Made by a program: the position numbers and the translations under genes
The notes under the pieces: model-generated
Told to the model about the DNA's origin: nothing
Databases searched by the model: none
What the model saw: only the letters and a program-made list of their open reading frames with translations
Source of the DNA: a bacterium
GTDB taxonomy: Bacteria > Planctomycetota > Planctomycetia > Planctomycetales > Planctomycetaceae
DNA length: 53,009 nt
NCBI GenBank assembly: GCA_016124895.1
Contig: WGMU01000181.1
Location: 1-53,009, forward strand
Direction of reading: 5' to 3'
Shown: one piece after another, positions 1 to 8,924 of the stretch
Layout of the letters: each line of letters opens with the position of its first letter
Numbering within the stretch: position 1 is the stretch's first letter

Positions 1-1141
1 ACGTTGACCACCGCTCCCAGCCCGAGGTACGTGTACCCGGCCAGCGTCGTGCTGCTTTCGACAATGCCCGCCACCCGGCTGGCCTTGTCATTCGTTCCGC
101 CGGACGTGCCATAGCTGTAGGTCAGTTGGACAGCGCAACTTTGCCGAAAGACACGGGAATACAAGCACGACGCGCAAGCGAGTGTGTTTGACGTCACTGA
201 CTCACTCGCTTGCGCGTCGTGCTTGTACGGCGGCCGAAAATGACGCAGTCCAATCAGCGAGCGACCGTCCGGATACGTCAGCGACGTCGGACGGATCGTG
301 TTCGCACTGCCATTCGCGTAGCCATACTGCACACTGGGTGTCGTTCCCGTATTCACCGTCCCCGAGTGCTCCTGATACGAGGTCGTCAACTGACCGAAGT
401 CATTGTACGCCCACTGTACCTGGTTGACCGCGCTGCCGGAGGAGGCGGCATCGTAACTCGTCGCGGTTTGCAGCATTCCGCGGACTTCGTACGCCCACTC
501 CAGCCGCAGAACCGAGTCGTCCACGCGGGAGCCCGTCGTCGTCACGGCGTCCGTGACCGTGCGGCCCAGATTGTCGTACGCGTAGGTATGCACGGTGCCC
601 CGCTGATCGGTCAGCGTGATCCGGTCACTCTGCCGGTTGCAGGTCACCGTCACCGAGTCGCTGTCGTCCGTCGAGTCCGGATACAGCACACGCCGCGTCA
701 GCAGGCTGGAAGCGATCTCCGAGTCATTCAGCGTCGTGCCGTACTCGTACGTCGTTGTCTGATTGCCGGTCGAGGCGTTCCAAGCCGTCAGCGTGCTCAC
801 GTTGCCGTCGGCGTTGTACGTCTTCTGCGTCGTCTGGTTGGCGTCATCCGCGCTGGAAGATTCGTCGTAGTTGGCGATCAGTTGTTCCAGGATCGTGTCT
901 GCACTGGAGACCGTCGATCCCAGGGCGTACGTCGTGCCCGTTCCGTAACCCACGTAGCGGTCGGTCAGGCGGTCAACGTGGTCGTACGTCAGTTTGAGGT
1001 ACAGCTCCGACCCGGCCGGCGCCTGTTTCATCAGGTTACCGACCTCGTCGTACCACGCCTGCCTGCTTCCGATGGCTTTCGTGGCGTTGTCCGAGGTCGA
1101 TTGACGATCGTATTCTGCAGTCCTGCGACGATGCAGATGTC
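1..1141 (-). pseudogene. RHS/YD-repeat protein, 5'-truncated, runs off left edge
   Basis: Reverse-strand translation is open from about 1180 to position 1 and is full of RHS/YD-repeat text, such as AWYDEVGNLMKQ, TYDHVDRLTDRY, YAYDNLGRTVTDA and LTYPDGRSL. RHS/YD proteins are large secreted or surface proteins, often toxin carriers or adhesins. The frame has no credible N-terminus: an in-frame stop lies near 1180, the first in-frame ATG is at 1031 in mid-repeat, and the DUF1501 gene starts divergently at 1178. I infer that the 5' part was lost; the 3' end lies outside the window. A 128-bp element at 126-253 interrupts the repeat YPDGRSL/TYSYG but keeps the frame open. It could still be translated as part of a longer protein, but a fragment is more likely. 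Confidence 0.6.
126..253. mobile_element. MITE-like palindromic element inserted in the RHS gene
   Basis: A 128-bp element starts TTGGACAGCG and ends in the related inverted sequence CGCAGTCCAA. The 4-bp sequence TCAG directly flanks it at 122-125 and 254-257 and looks like a target-site duplication. Its centre is a perfect 24-bp inverted repeat (161-184 and 203-226) around an 18-base loop. Removing the element and one TCAG copy restores the RHS reading DGRSLTYSYG exactly. Element plus duplication is 132 bp, or 44 codons, with no stop in the RHS frame. It encodes no transposase, so it would need to be mobilised in trans. The class is inferred from structure only. Confidence 0.75.
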
Positions 1142-1177
1142 TGCGCCGTTCGGCGAACTGATTCTGGAGACACCGCG

Positions 1178-2551
1178 ATGCTCACGATTCTCGGCAAACC
1201 CACGGCAAAAACGGGCCGGATGTGCGATGGCATCTCACGCCGCAGTTTCCTGACCATTGGCGGCATGGCTCTGGGCGGAGTGGCTCTGCCGAATGTGCTG
1301 CGAGCGGAAGCAGAGGCCGCGACGGGGTCCAGTCACAAAGCAATTATCAACATCTATCTGCCCGGAGGCCCGTCGCACATCGACCTCTGGGATTTGAAGC
1401 CGGATGCTCCCGCCGAAATCCGCGGTGAGTTCCGTCCGATCGCGACGAACGTGCCGGGGATCGAAATCTGCGAGCTGTTTCCGCGGATGGCTCAGATGAT
1501 GGACAAGTTCGTTCCCGTGCGATCGATCAGCGACGCAGACGGACGGCACGACGGTTATCAGTGCATGACCGGTCGACGTCGCGGCGACCGACTGCCTCCG
1601 GGCGGGTGGCCGGCCGCGGGATCATGGATTTCGCATCTGAAAGGCCCGGTCAACGGGGCAGTCCCGCCGAACGTCGCTCTGATGTACACAACCGGAAACC
1701 GCACCTGGGGTGAGCCCGGTGACGGCGGGTTTCTCGGCGTTGCTCAGAGCCCGTTCAACCTGGTGGGGCGGACGGCGCGCAGCAGCAACGAGAGCATGGT
1801 GCTGCAGGGAATCACGCTCGAACGGCTGCGCGATCGCGGGCAGCTTGTCAGCGCTTTCGATCGATTCAAACGCGAGGCCGACCAGCAGGGCGTCATGGAA
1901 AGCATGGACGTCTACTCGCAGCAGGCGATGAGCATCCTGACGTCGTCGAACCTTGCCGACGCGCTCGACCTGAGCAAGGAAGACCCCGCCATCGTTGCGC
2001 GGTACGGAACCAGCGTCGAAAAGTTTCAGCGTGACGGCGCTCCGAAGATGATTGAGAACTTCTGCATCGCGCGGCGACTCGTGGAAGCCGGTGCGAGATA
2101 CGTCTCGCTGAACTACAGCCGCTGGGACTGGCATGGCGGCGACGGTATGAACTTCCCTCGCTCGCGCGAAGAGTTTCCGCTGCTTGACCAGGGACTTGCG
2201 GCGCTGGTCACCGATCTGCACGAGCGCGGGCTCGACAAAGACGTTTCGGTCGTGGTGTGGGGTGAGTTTGGCCGCACGCCCAAGATCAACCAGAACAACA
2301 GCCGCGACCATTGGCCACAGGTCTCCTGTGCAATGCTTGCGGGTGGCGGAATGCGGACCGGGCAGGTTATTGGCAGGACAAACCGCAACGGTGAGCACGC
2401 CGTCGAACGCCCCGTCAAATTTCAGGAGATCTTTGCCACGCTGTACCGCAGCGCCGGAGCCGATCCTCGCCAGGTCCGTATTTTCGACACGGCTGGCACA
2501 CCGCGCTATCTGGTCGACGAAGGAATTGAAGCGCTGCACGAACTGATTTGA
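1178..2551 (+). CDS. DUF1501 family secreted protein (Tat signal)
   Basis: The 457-residue protein has a twin-arginine signal at residues 20-30 (SRRSFLTIGGM) and a hydrophobic Ala/Gly stretch to about residue 47, so export by the Tat system is expected. The body has the DUF1501 (sulfatase-like fold) landmarks: LPGGPSHIDLWDLKP, SISDADGRHDGYQCMTGR and the C-terminal VVVWGEFGRTPKIN followed by DHWP. These proteins are numerous in planctomycetes, commonly beside DUF1549/DUF1553 cytochrome-type genes, and their enzymatic role is not established. No such partner is present here: the upstream neighbour is a divergent RHS fragment. The ATG at 1178 has a weak purine-rich TGGAGA upstream and gives a complete signal sequence. 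Confidence 0.9.
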   Translation: MLTILGKPTAKTGRMCDGISRRSFLTIGGMALGGVALPNVLRAEAEAATGSSHKAIINIYLPGGPSHIDLWDLKPDAPAEIRGEFRPIATNVPGIEICELFPRMAQMMDKFVPVRSISDADGRHDGYQCMTGRRRGDRLPPGGWPAAGSWISHLKGPVNGAVPPNVALMYTTGNRTWGEPGDGGFLGVAQSPFNLVGRTARSSNESMVLQGITLERLRDRGQLVSAFDRFKREADQQGVMESMDVYSQQAMSILTSSNLADALDLSKEDPAIVARYGTSVEKFQRDGAPKMIENFCIARRLVEAGARYVSLNYSRWDWHGGDGMNFPRSREEFPLLDQGLAALVTDLHERGLDKDVSVVVWGEFGRTPKINQNNSRDHWPQVSCAMLAGGGMRTGQVIGRTNRNGEHAVERPVKFQEIFATLYRSAGADPRQVRIFDTAGTPRYLVDEGIEALHELI

Positions 2552-2607
2552 GTTGCCGATCCGGGGCAATCACTTCGCAGCACTCGATTTGCAACGTCAG
2601 TGACCGA

Positions 2608-3774
2608 TCAACGATAGACCGCCGCGCGCAGTTGATCGAGCGGGTAAAACGTGTCGCGCCAGCGGACTCCCTTCTGACGCAGCGTCAGAATCGCGGATCG
2701 CCAGAAAGCGAAGAGGACTCCCAGCGAACCGGGCAGCAGGGCCGGCGTCACTGAAAGGCTGCCGCCGAACGTAAGCGCCAGCCGTGCGAAGGTGAGGTGC
2801 AACAGCAGCAGCGTCGCGAGGAAGCCTACCGAGAGCTTCAGTGGCAGCAGTGCCGCGGCCAGCCAGGGAGCGTGAAACACGGCGATGTAAAACAGCGAGA
2901 ACCCCAGCAGCTTCGGCAGCGAATACTGGCACCCGGCGAACGCGTTTTTTTCCAGGCCGCGGATGACGCCCCAGGCCGAGTTCTGCCAGCGGACGGTGAC
3001 CGCGTCTCCGGCGACGAGGTAATCAGCGCTGGCTCCGTTGACAAAGAACAGCTTGCCGAGTTTCACGTCGTCGAGCACGTCGAGCCGGATTGGTTCATGC
3101 CCGCCGAGCCGTTCGTACGTGTCGCGACGGACGAGGTTGAACGCGCCGACGCCGTAATACGCATGCGGCAGTCGCAGACGGCGAAACCACGGTTGCGTTC
3201 CGAATGCAAACAGCATCGCGAAGAACGAAACGAGCACGCATTCCGGCCAGCTTTCGGTTTCCATCGACGGCATCAGACAGAAGTGGTCGAGCTGCTTTGC
3301 GACCGCGTATTGCAGCGACAGCCGCAGCGCGTCCGGCGCGAACATGATGTCGCCGTCAGAGAACAACAGGTACTCGCCAGTTGCCTGATGCGCGGCGAGT
3401 TGCAGCGCGTGCGTCTTGCCAAGCCAGCCGTCGGGGAGCACGTCGATCGTCAGAACGCGCAGCCGCGAGTCACGTTCGGCGATGGCCGCTGCAATCTCAC
3501 CCGTCCGGTCGCGCGACCGGTCGTTGGCGAGAATGATTTCCAGTGACGGATAGTCGGATGACAACAGCCGCTCCAGCGTCACGCCGATTTTCGACTCCTC
3601 GTCGCGGGCCGCGATAATGACCGAAAGGCTCGGCCACGCTTCCGGTTCCGGACAACGTTCAGCGAAGCGGCGCAGCGTGCGACGCGGCATCAGCAGCAGA
3701 GCGGGCAGTGAGAAGAATGCGGCGCTGGCGAACGTCGCCCAGCCAGTCCAGAAGAGAACTTCGCCCTCAGACAT
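2608..3774 (-). CDS. Membrane glycosyltransferase, family 2 (GT-A fold)
   Basis: This 388-residue protein has an N-terminal membrane segment (residues 8-29). A GT2 catalytic domain follows: LSVIIAARDEESKIG, then ANDRSRDRTGE and the metal/nucleotide-sugar DxD region SDGD at about 139-142. VRWQNSAWGVIRGLEKN fits the acceptor-side QxxRW-like motif. Two or three C-terminal membrane helices follow (LGFSLFYIAVFHAPWL onwards). The architecture resembles HpnB- or CrtQ-like glycosyltransferases that modify lipids or carotenoids, but the acceptor cannot be read from sequence. Its start overlaps the 3' end of the upstream RTX gene by 8 bp, which suggests translational coupling. Confidence 0.85.
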   Translation of the reverse strand: MSEGEVLFWTGWATFASAAFFSLPALLLMPRRTLRRFAERCPEPEAWPSLSVIIAARDEESKIGVTLERLLSSDYPSLEIILANDRSRDRTGEIAAAIAERDSRLRVLTIDVLPDGWLGKTHALQLAAHQATGEYLLFSDGDIMFAPDALRLSLQYAVAKQLDHFCLMPSMETESWPECVLVSFFAMLFAFGTQPWFRRLRLPHAYYGVGAFNLVRRDTYERLGGHEPIRLDVLDDVKLGKLFFVNGASADYLVAGDAVTVRWQNSAWGVIRGLEKNAFAGCQYSLPKLLGFSLFYIAVFHAPWLAAALLPLKLSVGFLATLLLLHLTFARLALTFGGSLSVTPALLPGSLGVLFAFWRSAILTLRQKGVRWRDTFYPLDQLRAAVYR

Positions 3775-6349
3775 TCAGTGCGGCCGCGATCTTTGCAGGG
3801 ACAGTAAACGCTTCGTTGATGGTTTCCGCATTGAGCAGCGTATCGTTTCCCTGATTCCCCGCCAGCAGGTCGGTCCCTCCCTGTCCGTTGAGTGTGTCGT
3901 CCCCGTCGCCCCCCAGAATCGTGTCGCTGCCACGGCCGCCGAGTGCAATGTCCATCCCGTCGTTCATGATGAGGAAGTCATCGCCCGAGCCTGAGAGCAC
4001 GTAATCGTCACCGTTGCCGGCATCAATAATGTCATTTCCGCCGGCGCCGTAGATCGTGTCGTTGCCGTCACCGCCGAGAATCGTGTCCGAACCGCCGTAG
4101 CCGTGAATGAAGTCGTCGCCGTCGCCGCCCTTCAGCACGTCGAAGCCCGTATGTCCGCGCAGAACGTCATTGCCGGTTCCGCCATCGAGCGTGTCGTGGC
4201 CTGAGCCGCCAAACAGGGAGTCGTTTCCGACGCCGCCGACAAGCAGGTCCTGATGCGAATTGCCGATCAGCCGATCATCGCCGAAGCCGCCGTCCAGCGT
4301 GTCGTTCCCGTTGTCGCCGTAAATGACGTCGTTATTGAAGCCGCCGAGCAGCGAGTCGTAGCCATCGCCTCCATGAATCAGATCGACACCGGCGCCGCCG
4401 TCGATCGTGTCGTGTCCCTCATCGCCGTTGAGAATGTCGTTCCCATCGTCACCGAAAATGTGATCGTTGCCTTTATTGCCGGAGATGCTGTCGTCGCCGT
4501 CGCCGCCGCGGATCGTATCCATGCCGCGTGTGCCCGTGATCGTGTCGTTTTCCGTGCCGCCATCAATGAGCAGAAAGATTGACCCGCCTGCGGCCGCGCT
4601 GCCATCAATGACGTCGGCGCCGGCCTCGCCATTGATTTCCAGAAACTGCGGCGGCACGTTCGGAAAGCTGGTGATCGTGATCGAGTCTGCGCCACCGGAC
4701 GCATTCACAACCACGTGGGAAACATCGTTGCTGGCGATAACGGTCGAACCACCTTCCGTCACGGCAATACGGCCATTGACTGCTCCGATCGCAAAGACAT
4801 CGTCGCTTGAAGTGCCGCGGATCTCGGCCGTGTCCCCGCCTCCACCGCCGGTCAGCGTATCGGCGCCATCACCCGAAGTCCGGATGAGCAGATCATCGCC
4901 GAGCCCGCCATTGGAAACGTCCGGCCCGCTCTGGCCGTCCAGTGTGTCATTGCCGTCGCCGCCCAGCAGTGAATCATGGCCCGCGCCGCCGAAGATCAGA
5001 TCGTCGAGTGCGCCACCGTCGAGCGTGTCATCGTCACCGGAACCGTACAGCGTGTCGCTTCCGGAGGTCAGTCCGAGCGAATCGTCGCCGTAGATCAGAT
5101 CATTGCCGTCAGATCCGTCGATCAGGTCGTCGCCGAAGCCGCCTTCCAGCCGATCGTGCCCGCTGTGTCCGGTGATTGTGTCGTTGCCTGCGTCGCCGAG
5201 GATGGTGTCATTGCCGCCGCCACCCAGCAGCGCGTCATTCCCCTGTCCGCCGATGACCAGATCGTCGTCGCCCGCACCAACGACGGTGTCGTTCCCGGAT
5301 GTCACCGCCAGAGAATCATCGCCGTACAGAATGTCGTTGCCGTCGCCGCCATCAATGTAATCGTTGCCGTTTTCGCCCGAGATCGTGTCGCGTCCGGCGC
5401 TGCCGTCGATCACGTCGTCGCCGTCACCACCCGTGATCAGATCCTCATTCGCTCCGCCGAAGATGCGATCGTTGCCGTCGCCGCCTGCCAGGACGTCGTT
5501 ACCCAGTTCGCCGTTGATAGTATCGTCGCCGCTCAGTCCGTTGATCGTGTCGTTGCCTTCTCCGCCGGTCAGCGAGTCACTGCCGATATCCGGAAAGCCG
5601 GTCGCGTCGCCTTCGATAAAGTCGGCTCCGTTCCCGCCGTCGATCGTGTCGTTGCCGTCGCCTCCGAACAGGAAGTCGTCACCGTTTCCGCCACGAATCA
5701 GATCGTTGCCCGCACCGCGCAGGATGTTGTCCTGGCCATCGCCGCCAAGCAGCGTATCGTTGCCCGCTCCGCCATCGATCAGATCGTTACCGTCCTGCCC
5801 TTCGATCTGGTTGCTTCCTGCCCCGCCGGTGAGATAGTCATTACCGTCGCCCCCACGGAGCGTGTCGTCGAAACTCGACGTGCCGACAATCGTGTCGTTG
5901 CCGTTGCCGCCATCGACAACCACTGCTGACAGTGATGAAAAGAAGGTCGAACTGACTCCAGACAGATTGATCGAATTATCACCGGGGCCGCCGTCGATCG
6001 TAATGCGACTGACCGAGCTGGCGGCGATCGAACCAATGGATGAAACCGGCGATCCGTTGGCGAGGACTTCGACCAGTGACGGGCTCGACGGATTCGAGCG
6101 GACGACGATTGAATCATTCTGATCTGAGACGATCTGCAGTTCGCCGGATAAAAAGAGCGCATTCACCGTCAACAGCGTGCGGTCTTCGAGAGACTCTGAT
6201 TCGGCGAGAACATTGGGATGCAAACGCAGCAGCCGTTGTCGCGAGTCTTCAACGGACCGCGTAGTCCAGCGGTAACTCCGGCGTGCAGAGCATTTCCCGC
6301 TCAACAGAAACGACTGAATGAACTGACGAATCCGCGTACGGAGAAGCAT
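3767..6349 (-). CDS. RTX-type calcium-binding repeat protein, planctomycete LEDRTLL type
   Basis: The 860-residue protein begins with a basic leader and the planctomycete motif SLEDRTLLTVNALFLSG near residues 53-70, typical of this phylum's large exported proteins. Two long blocks of glycine/aspartate nonapeptides (GGxGNDxx type, as in LRGGDGNDYLTGGAG) run from about residue 150 to 505 and from about 600 to 835. A non-repeat spacer lies between them and contains VFAIGAVNGRIAVTEGG. Such repeats form calcium-bound parallel beta-rolls. No catalytic domain is visible, so an extracellular structural, adhesive or S-layer-like role is inferred. The C-terminus (AETINEAFTVPAKIAAALNV) is not repeat-like. 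AAAGG lies about 10 nt upstream of the ATG. Confidence 0.9.
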   Translation of the reverse strand: MLLRTRIRQFIQSFLLSGKCSARRSYRWTTRSVEDSRQRLLRLHPNVLAESESLEDRTLLTVNALFLSGELQIVSDQNDSIVVRSNPSSPSLVEVLANGSPVSSIGSIAASSVSRITIDGGPGDNSINLSGVSSTFFSSLSAVVVDGGNGNDTIVGTSSFDDTLRGGDGNDYLTGGAGSNQIEGQDGNDLIDGGAGNDTLLGGDGQDNILRGAGNDLIRGGNGDDFLFGGDGNDTIDGGNGADFIEGDATGFPDIGSDSLTGGEGNDTINGLSGDDTINGELGNDVLAGGDGNDRIFGGANEDLITGGDGDDVIDGSAGRDTISGENGNDYIDGGDGNDILYGDDSLAVTSGNDTVVGAGDDDLVIGGQGNDALLGGGGNDTILGDAGNDTITGHSGHDRLEGGFGDDLIDGSDGNDLIYGDDSLGLTSGSDTLYGSGDDDTLDGGALDDLIFGGAGHDSLLGGDGNDTLDGQSGPDVSNGGLGDDLLIRTSGDGADTLTGGGGGDTAEIRGTSSDDVFAIGAVNGRIAVTEGGSTVIASNDVSHVVVNASGGADSITITSFPNVPPQFLEINGEAGADVIDGSAAAGGSIFLLIDGGTENDTITGTRGMDTIRGGDGDDSISGNKGNDHIFGDDGNDILNGDEGHDTIDGGAGVDLIHGGDGYDSLLGGFNNDVIYGDNGNDTLDGGFGDDRLIGNSHQDLLVGGVGNDSLFGGSGHDTLDGGTGNDVLRGHTGFDVLKGGDGDDFIHGYGGSDTILGGDGNDTIYGAGGNDIIDAGNGDDYVLSGSGDDFLIMNDGMDIALGGRGSDTILGGDGDDTLNGQGGTDLLAGNQGNDTLLNAETINEAFTVPAKIAAALNV
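3800..5850 (-). repeat. Coding GC-rich tandem repeats (RTX nonapeptide units)
   Basis: Degenerate 27-bp units on the minus strand encode GGxGNDxIxG-type nonapeptides in two blocks, split by non-repeat sequence at roughly 4560-4830. On the plus strand the same DNA yields spurious Val/Ile- or Ser/Pro-rich open frames. Units vary at many third positions, so the array appears old or under protein-level selection rather than recently expanded. Confidence 0.8.
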
Positions 6350-6688
6350 GACTGAAGCCTTTCTGCAGGAACCGCGATCAGAACCGCAGCGAAAAACCCG
6401 CAGCCGCCATCGTCACCGGGTATCCCTCCGCCGGTCAACGCAGTGCGACCTTGATTGATTGAACGAAGCAGTCATCGACGCGCAGGTCCTCATAAAGTTC
6501 CCGGAATGACAGCCAGAGAGCCTGTCCCGCGGTTATGCGCACGAAAAAACCCGCCCGGAAACACGTTCCGAGCGGGCATCCAATTTCAAATCTGACGGTT
6601 CAGATCTGCAGGGCCAGTTCCCGTCGTCCGGGTCGGCTCAATGAATCGCGATTCGGTCCCGACCGGCGGACACCGGCCTGACGGGCGA
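6350..6688. other. Intergenic region with no gene seen
   Basis: About 340 bases lie between two minus-strand genes. The right half holds the rho-independent terminator of the propeller operon (6544-6576). The left half should contain the promoter for the RTX/glycosyltransferase pair, but I see no convincing -35/-10 pair. No open frame with protein-like composition is present. Confidence 0.6.
6544..6576 (-). terminator. Rho-independent terminator of the 9470-6689 gene group
   Basis: Read on the minus strand: CCCGCTCGGAA, a five-base loop, TTCCGGGCGGG (one G.T pair in an 11-bp stem), then TTTTTT. It lies about 110 bases after the stop of the beta-propeller gene and points the right way. Confidence 0.9.
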
Positions 6689-7720
6689 TCACAGACCGGA
6701 AACCTTGATGATCTGCCCTGACGGAGCATCGCTGCCTTCGGGAGCTGTTCCGAAGACGGCGATATAAGCAGTCCCGTCTTCGTCAAACGCGATGCCGGTC
6801 GGCTTGTCGAGCGACAGAATCTTCTTCGACTTTGCATCGGTCGCGTCCATCTTGCCGAGCATGACCTGGTACAGCGCGCCTTTGGACGCGTCGACCCACG
6901 AGAAGTCGGTTGCGTACAGCTTGCCGCTGCCGCTCCAGGCAAGGCCCGCAACGTCGTTCAGTGTCGTTGTGAGCTTGCGGGTCAGTTTGCCAGCCGGGCT
7001 GTAAATCGTGATCAGGCTGTCGCCTTCGACATTCACTTCGCCGATCTGACCAACAATCACACCCTTGCCCATCTTCGTGAAACAGACCGGCCCTGGAGCG
7101 TCGACTTCCGTCGCTTCCTTCGTCGCGATGGACAGCTTCAGCTTGCCCGGCTTGCCGTCTTTGATCTTCGCCGACGCGACCCAGCCTTTGGTGTCGTCGC
7201 CGTTGCAGGTGACGAAAAGCCGCTCGCCATCAGCCGCGACACCGTAAAAGTTGCCTTCGCCCTTGGCAGTCTGATCGCTGGCCGTAATCGGACCGAGCGT
7301 ATACAGCGCCTTGCCTTCGCTCTGCGGTTCCGCAGCGGCTTCAGCACCAACCTTGTAGACGCGGACCAGTTCCTCGCCATCCGGACGGCTGCCGTCGCCA
7401 ACGACCAGATGATTCGCGTCGATAAACGCCAGGCCCAGAGGCCCGATCGGATACTTTGGGCCCTTGCCGTAGATGTCGGTCGGATCGGGGTAGCCGGTGA
7501 TCTCGGCGGTCAGCTTGCCGGACTTCGGATCGAGGCGATGCACGCCAGCATGGCTCGCGATAAAGACGTGCCCGGTGCCGGGCTGGACGGCAAGGCCGGT
7601 CGGGTTGTCGAGGCCCTTCGCGACGACTTCGTGCGCCGGTTCCGCAGCCTGAGCGGACAGAGACAGTGCAGCGGTGATCGCTGCTCCAGCCATCAGAGCT
7701 GTCAGTCGAGTCTTCAACAT
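6689..7720 (-). CDS. Secreted beta-propeller (NHL/SMP-30-like) protein
   Basis: The 343-residue protein has a Sec signal peptide at residues 1-25 (LSLSAQAA, probable cleavage after AQA). The rest is repeated propeller-blade text: DNPTGLAVQPGTGHVFIAS, GPLGLAFIDANHLVVGDG, NDVAGLAWSGSGKLYATD and KPTGIAFDEDGTAYIAV. No catalytic signature is evident. Periplasmic or surface localisation is inferred. It lies 51 bases behind a di-haem peroxidase gene and just before a terminator, so the two are probably co-transcribed. The propeller could be a binding partner or a gluconolactonase-like enzyme, but its function is unassigned. Confidence 0.75.
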   Translation of the reverse strand: MLKTRLTALMAGAAITAALSLSAQAAEPAHEVVAKGLDNPTGLAVQPGTGHVFIASHAGVHRLDPKSGKLTAEITGYPDPTDIYGKGPKYPIGPLGLAFIDANHLVVGDGSRPDGEELVRVYKVGAEAAAEPQSEGKALYTLGPITASDQTAKGEGNFYGVAADGERLFVTCNGDDTKGWVASAKIKDGKPGKLKLSIATKEATEVDAPGPVCFTKMGKGVIVGQIGEVNVEGDSLITIYSPAGKLTRKLTTTLNDVAGLAWSGSGKLYATDFSWVDASKGALYQVMLGKMDATDAKSKKILSLDKPTGIAFDEDGTAYIAVFGTAPEGSDAPSGQIIKVSGL

Positions 7721-7771
7721 GATTGCGATCTTTCTTCTTTACCAGAGGACAGTGAACTCGAAAACGCAACG

Positions 7772-8812
7772 TCACTCCGGAAGTTCCGGAGCCCTGTGGT
7801 CGGGATAGTCCGGGCTGCTGAGCCCTTCCTTCAGAAACGTGATCAGGTCGGCTTTCTCGTCCGGAGTCAGCCGCACTTCGTAAATCTCCTCGTCGAGATA
7901 CTCATTTGCGATGCCTCCCTTATCGTAATGGTCGATGACGGCTTCCAGCGTCGCCAGGCTGCCATCGTGCATGTATGGAGCGGAACGGGCAATCTCACGC
8001 AACGTCGGCGTTTTGAACGCTCCCGTGTCACCGCTCAGCTTGCTGATCGCAGCTCGACCGGCGTCTGGCTTTTCGGCGTCCATTCCAATGCCGATGTTGT
8101 GGTAACTCGAGTCGGAGAAATTCGGGCCGACGTGACACGCCGAGCAGTGCGCCTTGCCGAAGAACAGCTTCATACCGTGCTGCGCTTTCTCTGACAGTGC
8201 CGTCGTGTCTCCCGCCTTAAACTGGTCGTACGGAGCGTTGCCGGAGAGCACCGTTCGTTCGTAAGCGGCGATGGCTTTCGCAATTCCGTCGGCCGTCACA
8301 TCGGTTTTGAAGACTTTTTGAAACCCAGCGCGGTATCCGCCGATTTTGTTGAGCTTCGCGACGGCGTCCTCGACGGGCAGCGCCATTTCGATCGGATTAG
8401 CGATCGGCCCGAGAGCCTGCTCTTCCAGTGAGGCGGCCCGGCCATCCCAGAACTGCTGTTTGTAATAGGCCGCGTTGATCACGCTTGGAGCGCTGCGTCC
8501 CCCCTGGGCTCCGCCGACTCCCGTCGCAAATCGTTCGCCGTTACTGAATCCCTTCTGAGGATCATGACAGCTCGCGCACGAAACAGTGTTGTCCTTCGAA
8601 AGCCGCTTGTCGAAATAAAGCTGCTTGCCGAGTGCGATCTTCTCCGGCGTCTGCGGATTGTCCTCAGGCACCGGGACGGGTTTCAGGCCAGCCGGCTCAG
8701 AGGCGGACGTCGACACCACGGCACTCGCGACAACAGCCAGGATCACCAGCACGATCGAACTTCGACTCAACGCGGCAGTGCAGAAAATCAGGCAGTTCTC
8801 AAAACGGTTCAT
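7772..8812 (-). CDS. Di-haem cytochrome c peroxidase (CcpA/MauG family)
   Basis: The chosen 346-residue product has two CxxCH haem-attachment sites, CASCH at 79-83 and CSACH at 223-227. It also has FWDGRAASLEEQALGPIANP, typical of bacterial cytochrome c peroxidases, and the YMHDGSL segment with a likely methionine ligand. An N-terminal hydrophobic helix (about residues 15-36) acts as signal or anchor, so the enzyme acts in the periplasm. Family members reduce hydrogen peroxide with electrons from small c-type cytochromes; MauG-like members oxidise protein substrates. A longer frame starts at 8950, but ATG 8812 has GGTGAG just upstream and begins directly at the signal helix, so I prefer it. 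Confidence 0.9.
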   Translation of the reverse strand: MNRFENCLIFCTAALSRSSIVLVILAVVASAVVSTSASEPAGLKPVPVPEDNPQTPEKIALGKQLYFDKRLSKDNTVSCASCHDPQKGFSNGERFATGVGGAQGGRSAPSVINAAYYKQQFWDGRAASLEEQALGPIANPIEMALPVEDAVAKLNKIGGYRAGFQKVFKTDVTADGIAKAIAAYERTVLSGNAPYDQFKAGDTTALSEKAQHGMKLFFGKAHCSACHVGPNFSDSSYHNIGIGMDAEKPDAGRAAISKLSGDTGAFKTPTLREIARSAPYMHDGSLATLEAVIDHYDKGGIANEYLDEEIYEVRLTPDEKADLITFLKEGLSSPDYPDHRAPELPE

Positions 8813-8924
8813 GAGGCTCACCCACAGGTTGAAAACTGGTGGCCCCGGCAGTTCAAGCGAGCGGGGCGATTCTGCGTGACTGTATCGCTCGCCAGGAAAT
8901 GGACGCAACCAACGCGGACGTCGG

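Noticed and set aside
210-1253. 347-codon plus-strand frame rich in Arg/Val
   Set aside because: It is antisense to RHS repeats; the minus strand gives clear YD-repeat protein text and the plus frame has shadow composition.
3800-5850. Regular short repeats suggesting a CRISPR array
   Set aside because: The period is 27 bp, in frame and degenerate at codon third positions, with no unique spacers; they are coding RTX repeats.
4976-5929. Long plus-strand Val/Ala-rich frame and neighbouring Ser/Pro-rich frames (4467-5093, 5364-5837)
   Set aside because: They are produced by the complement of the RTX nonapeptide repeats; the minus-strand RTX gene explains the region.
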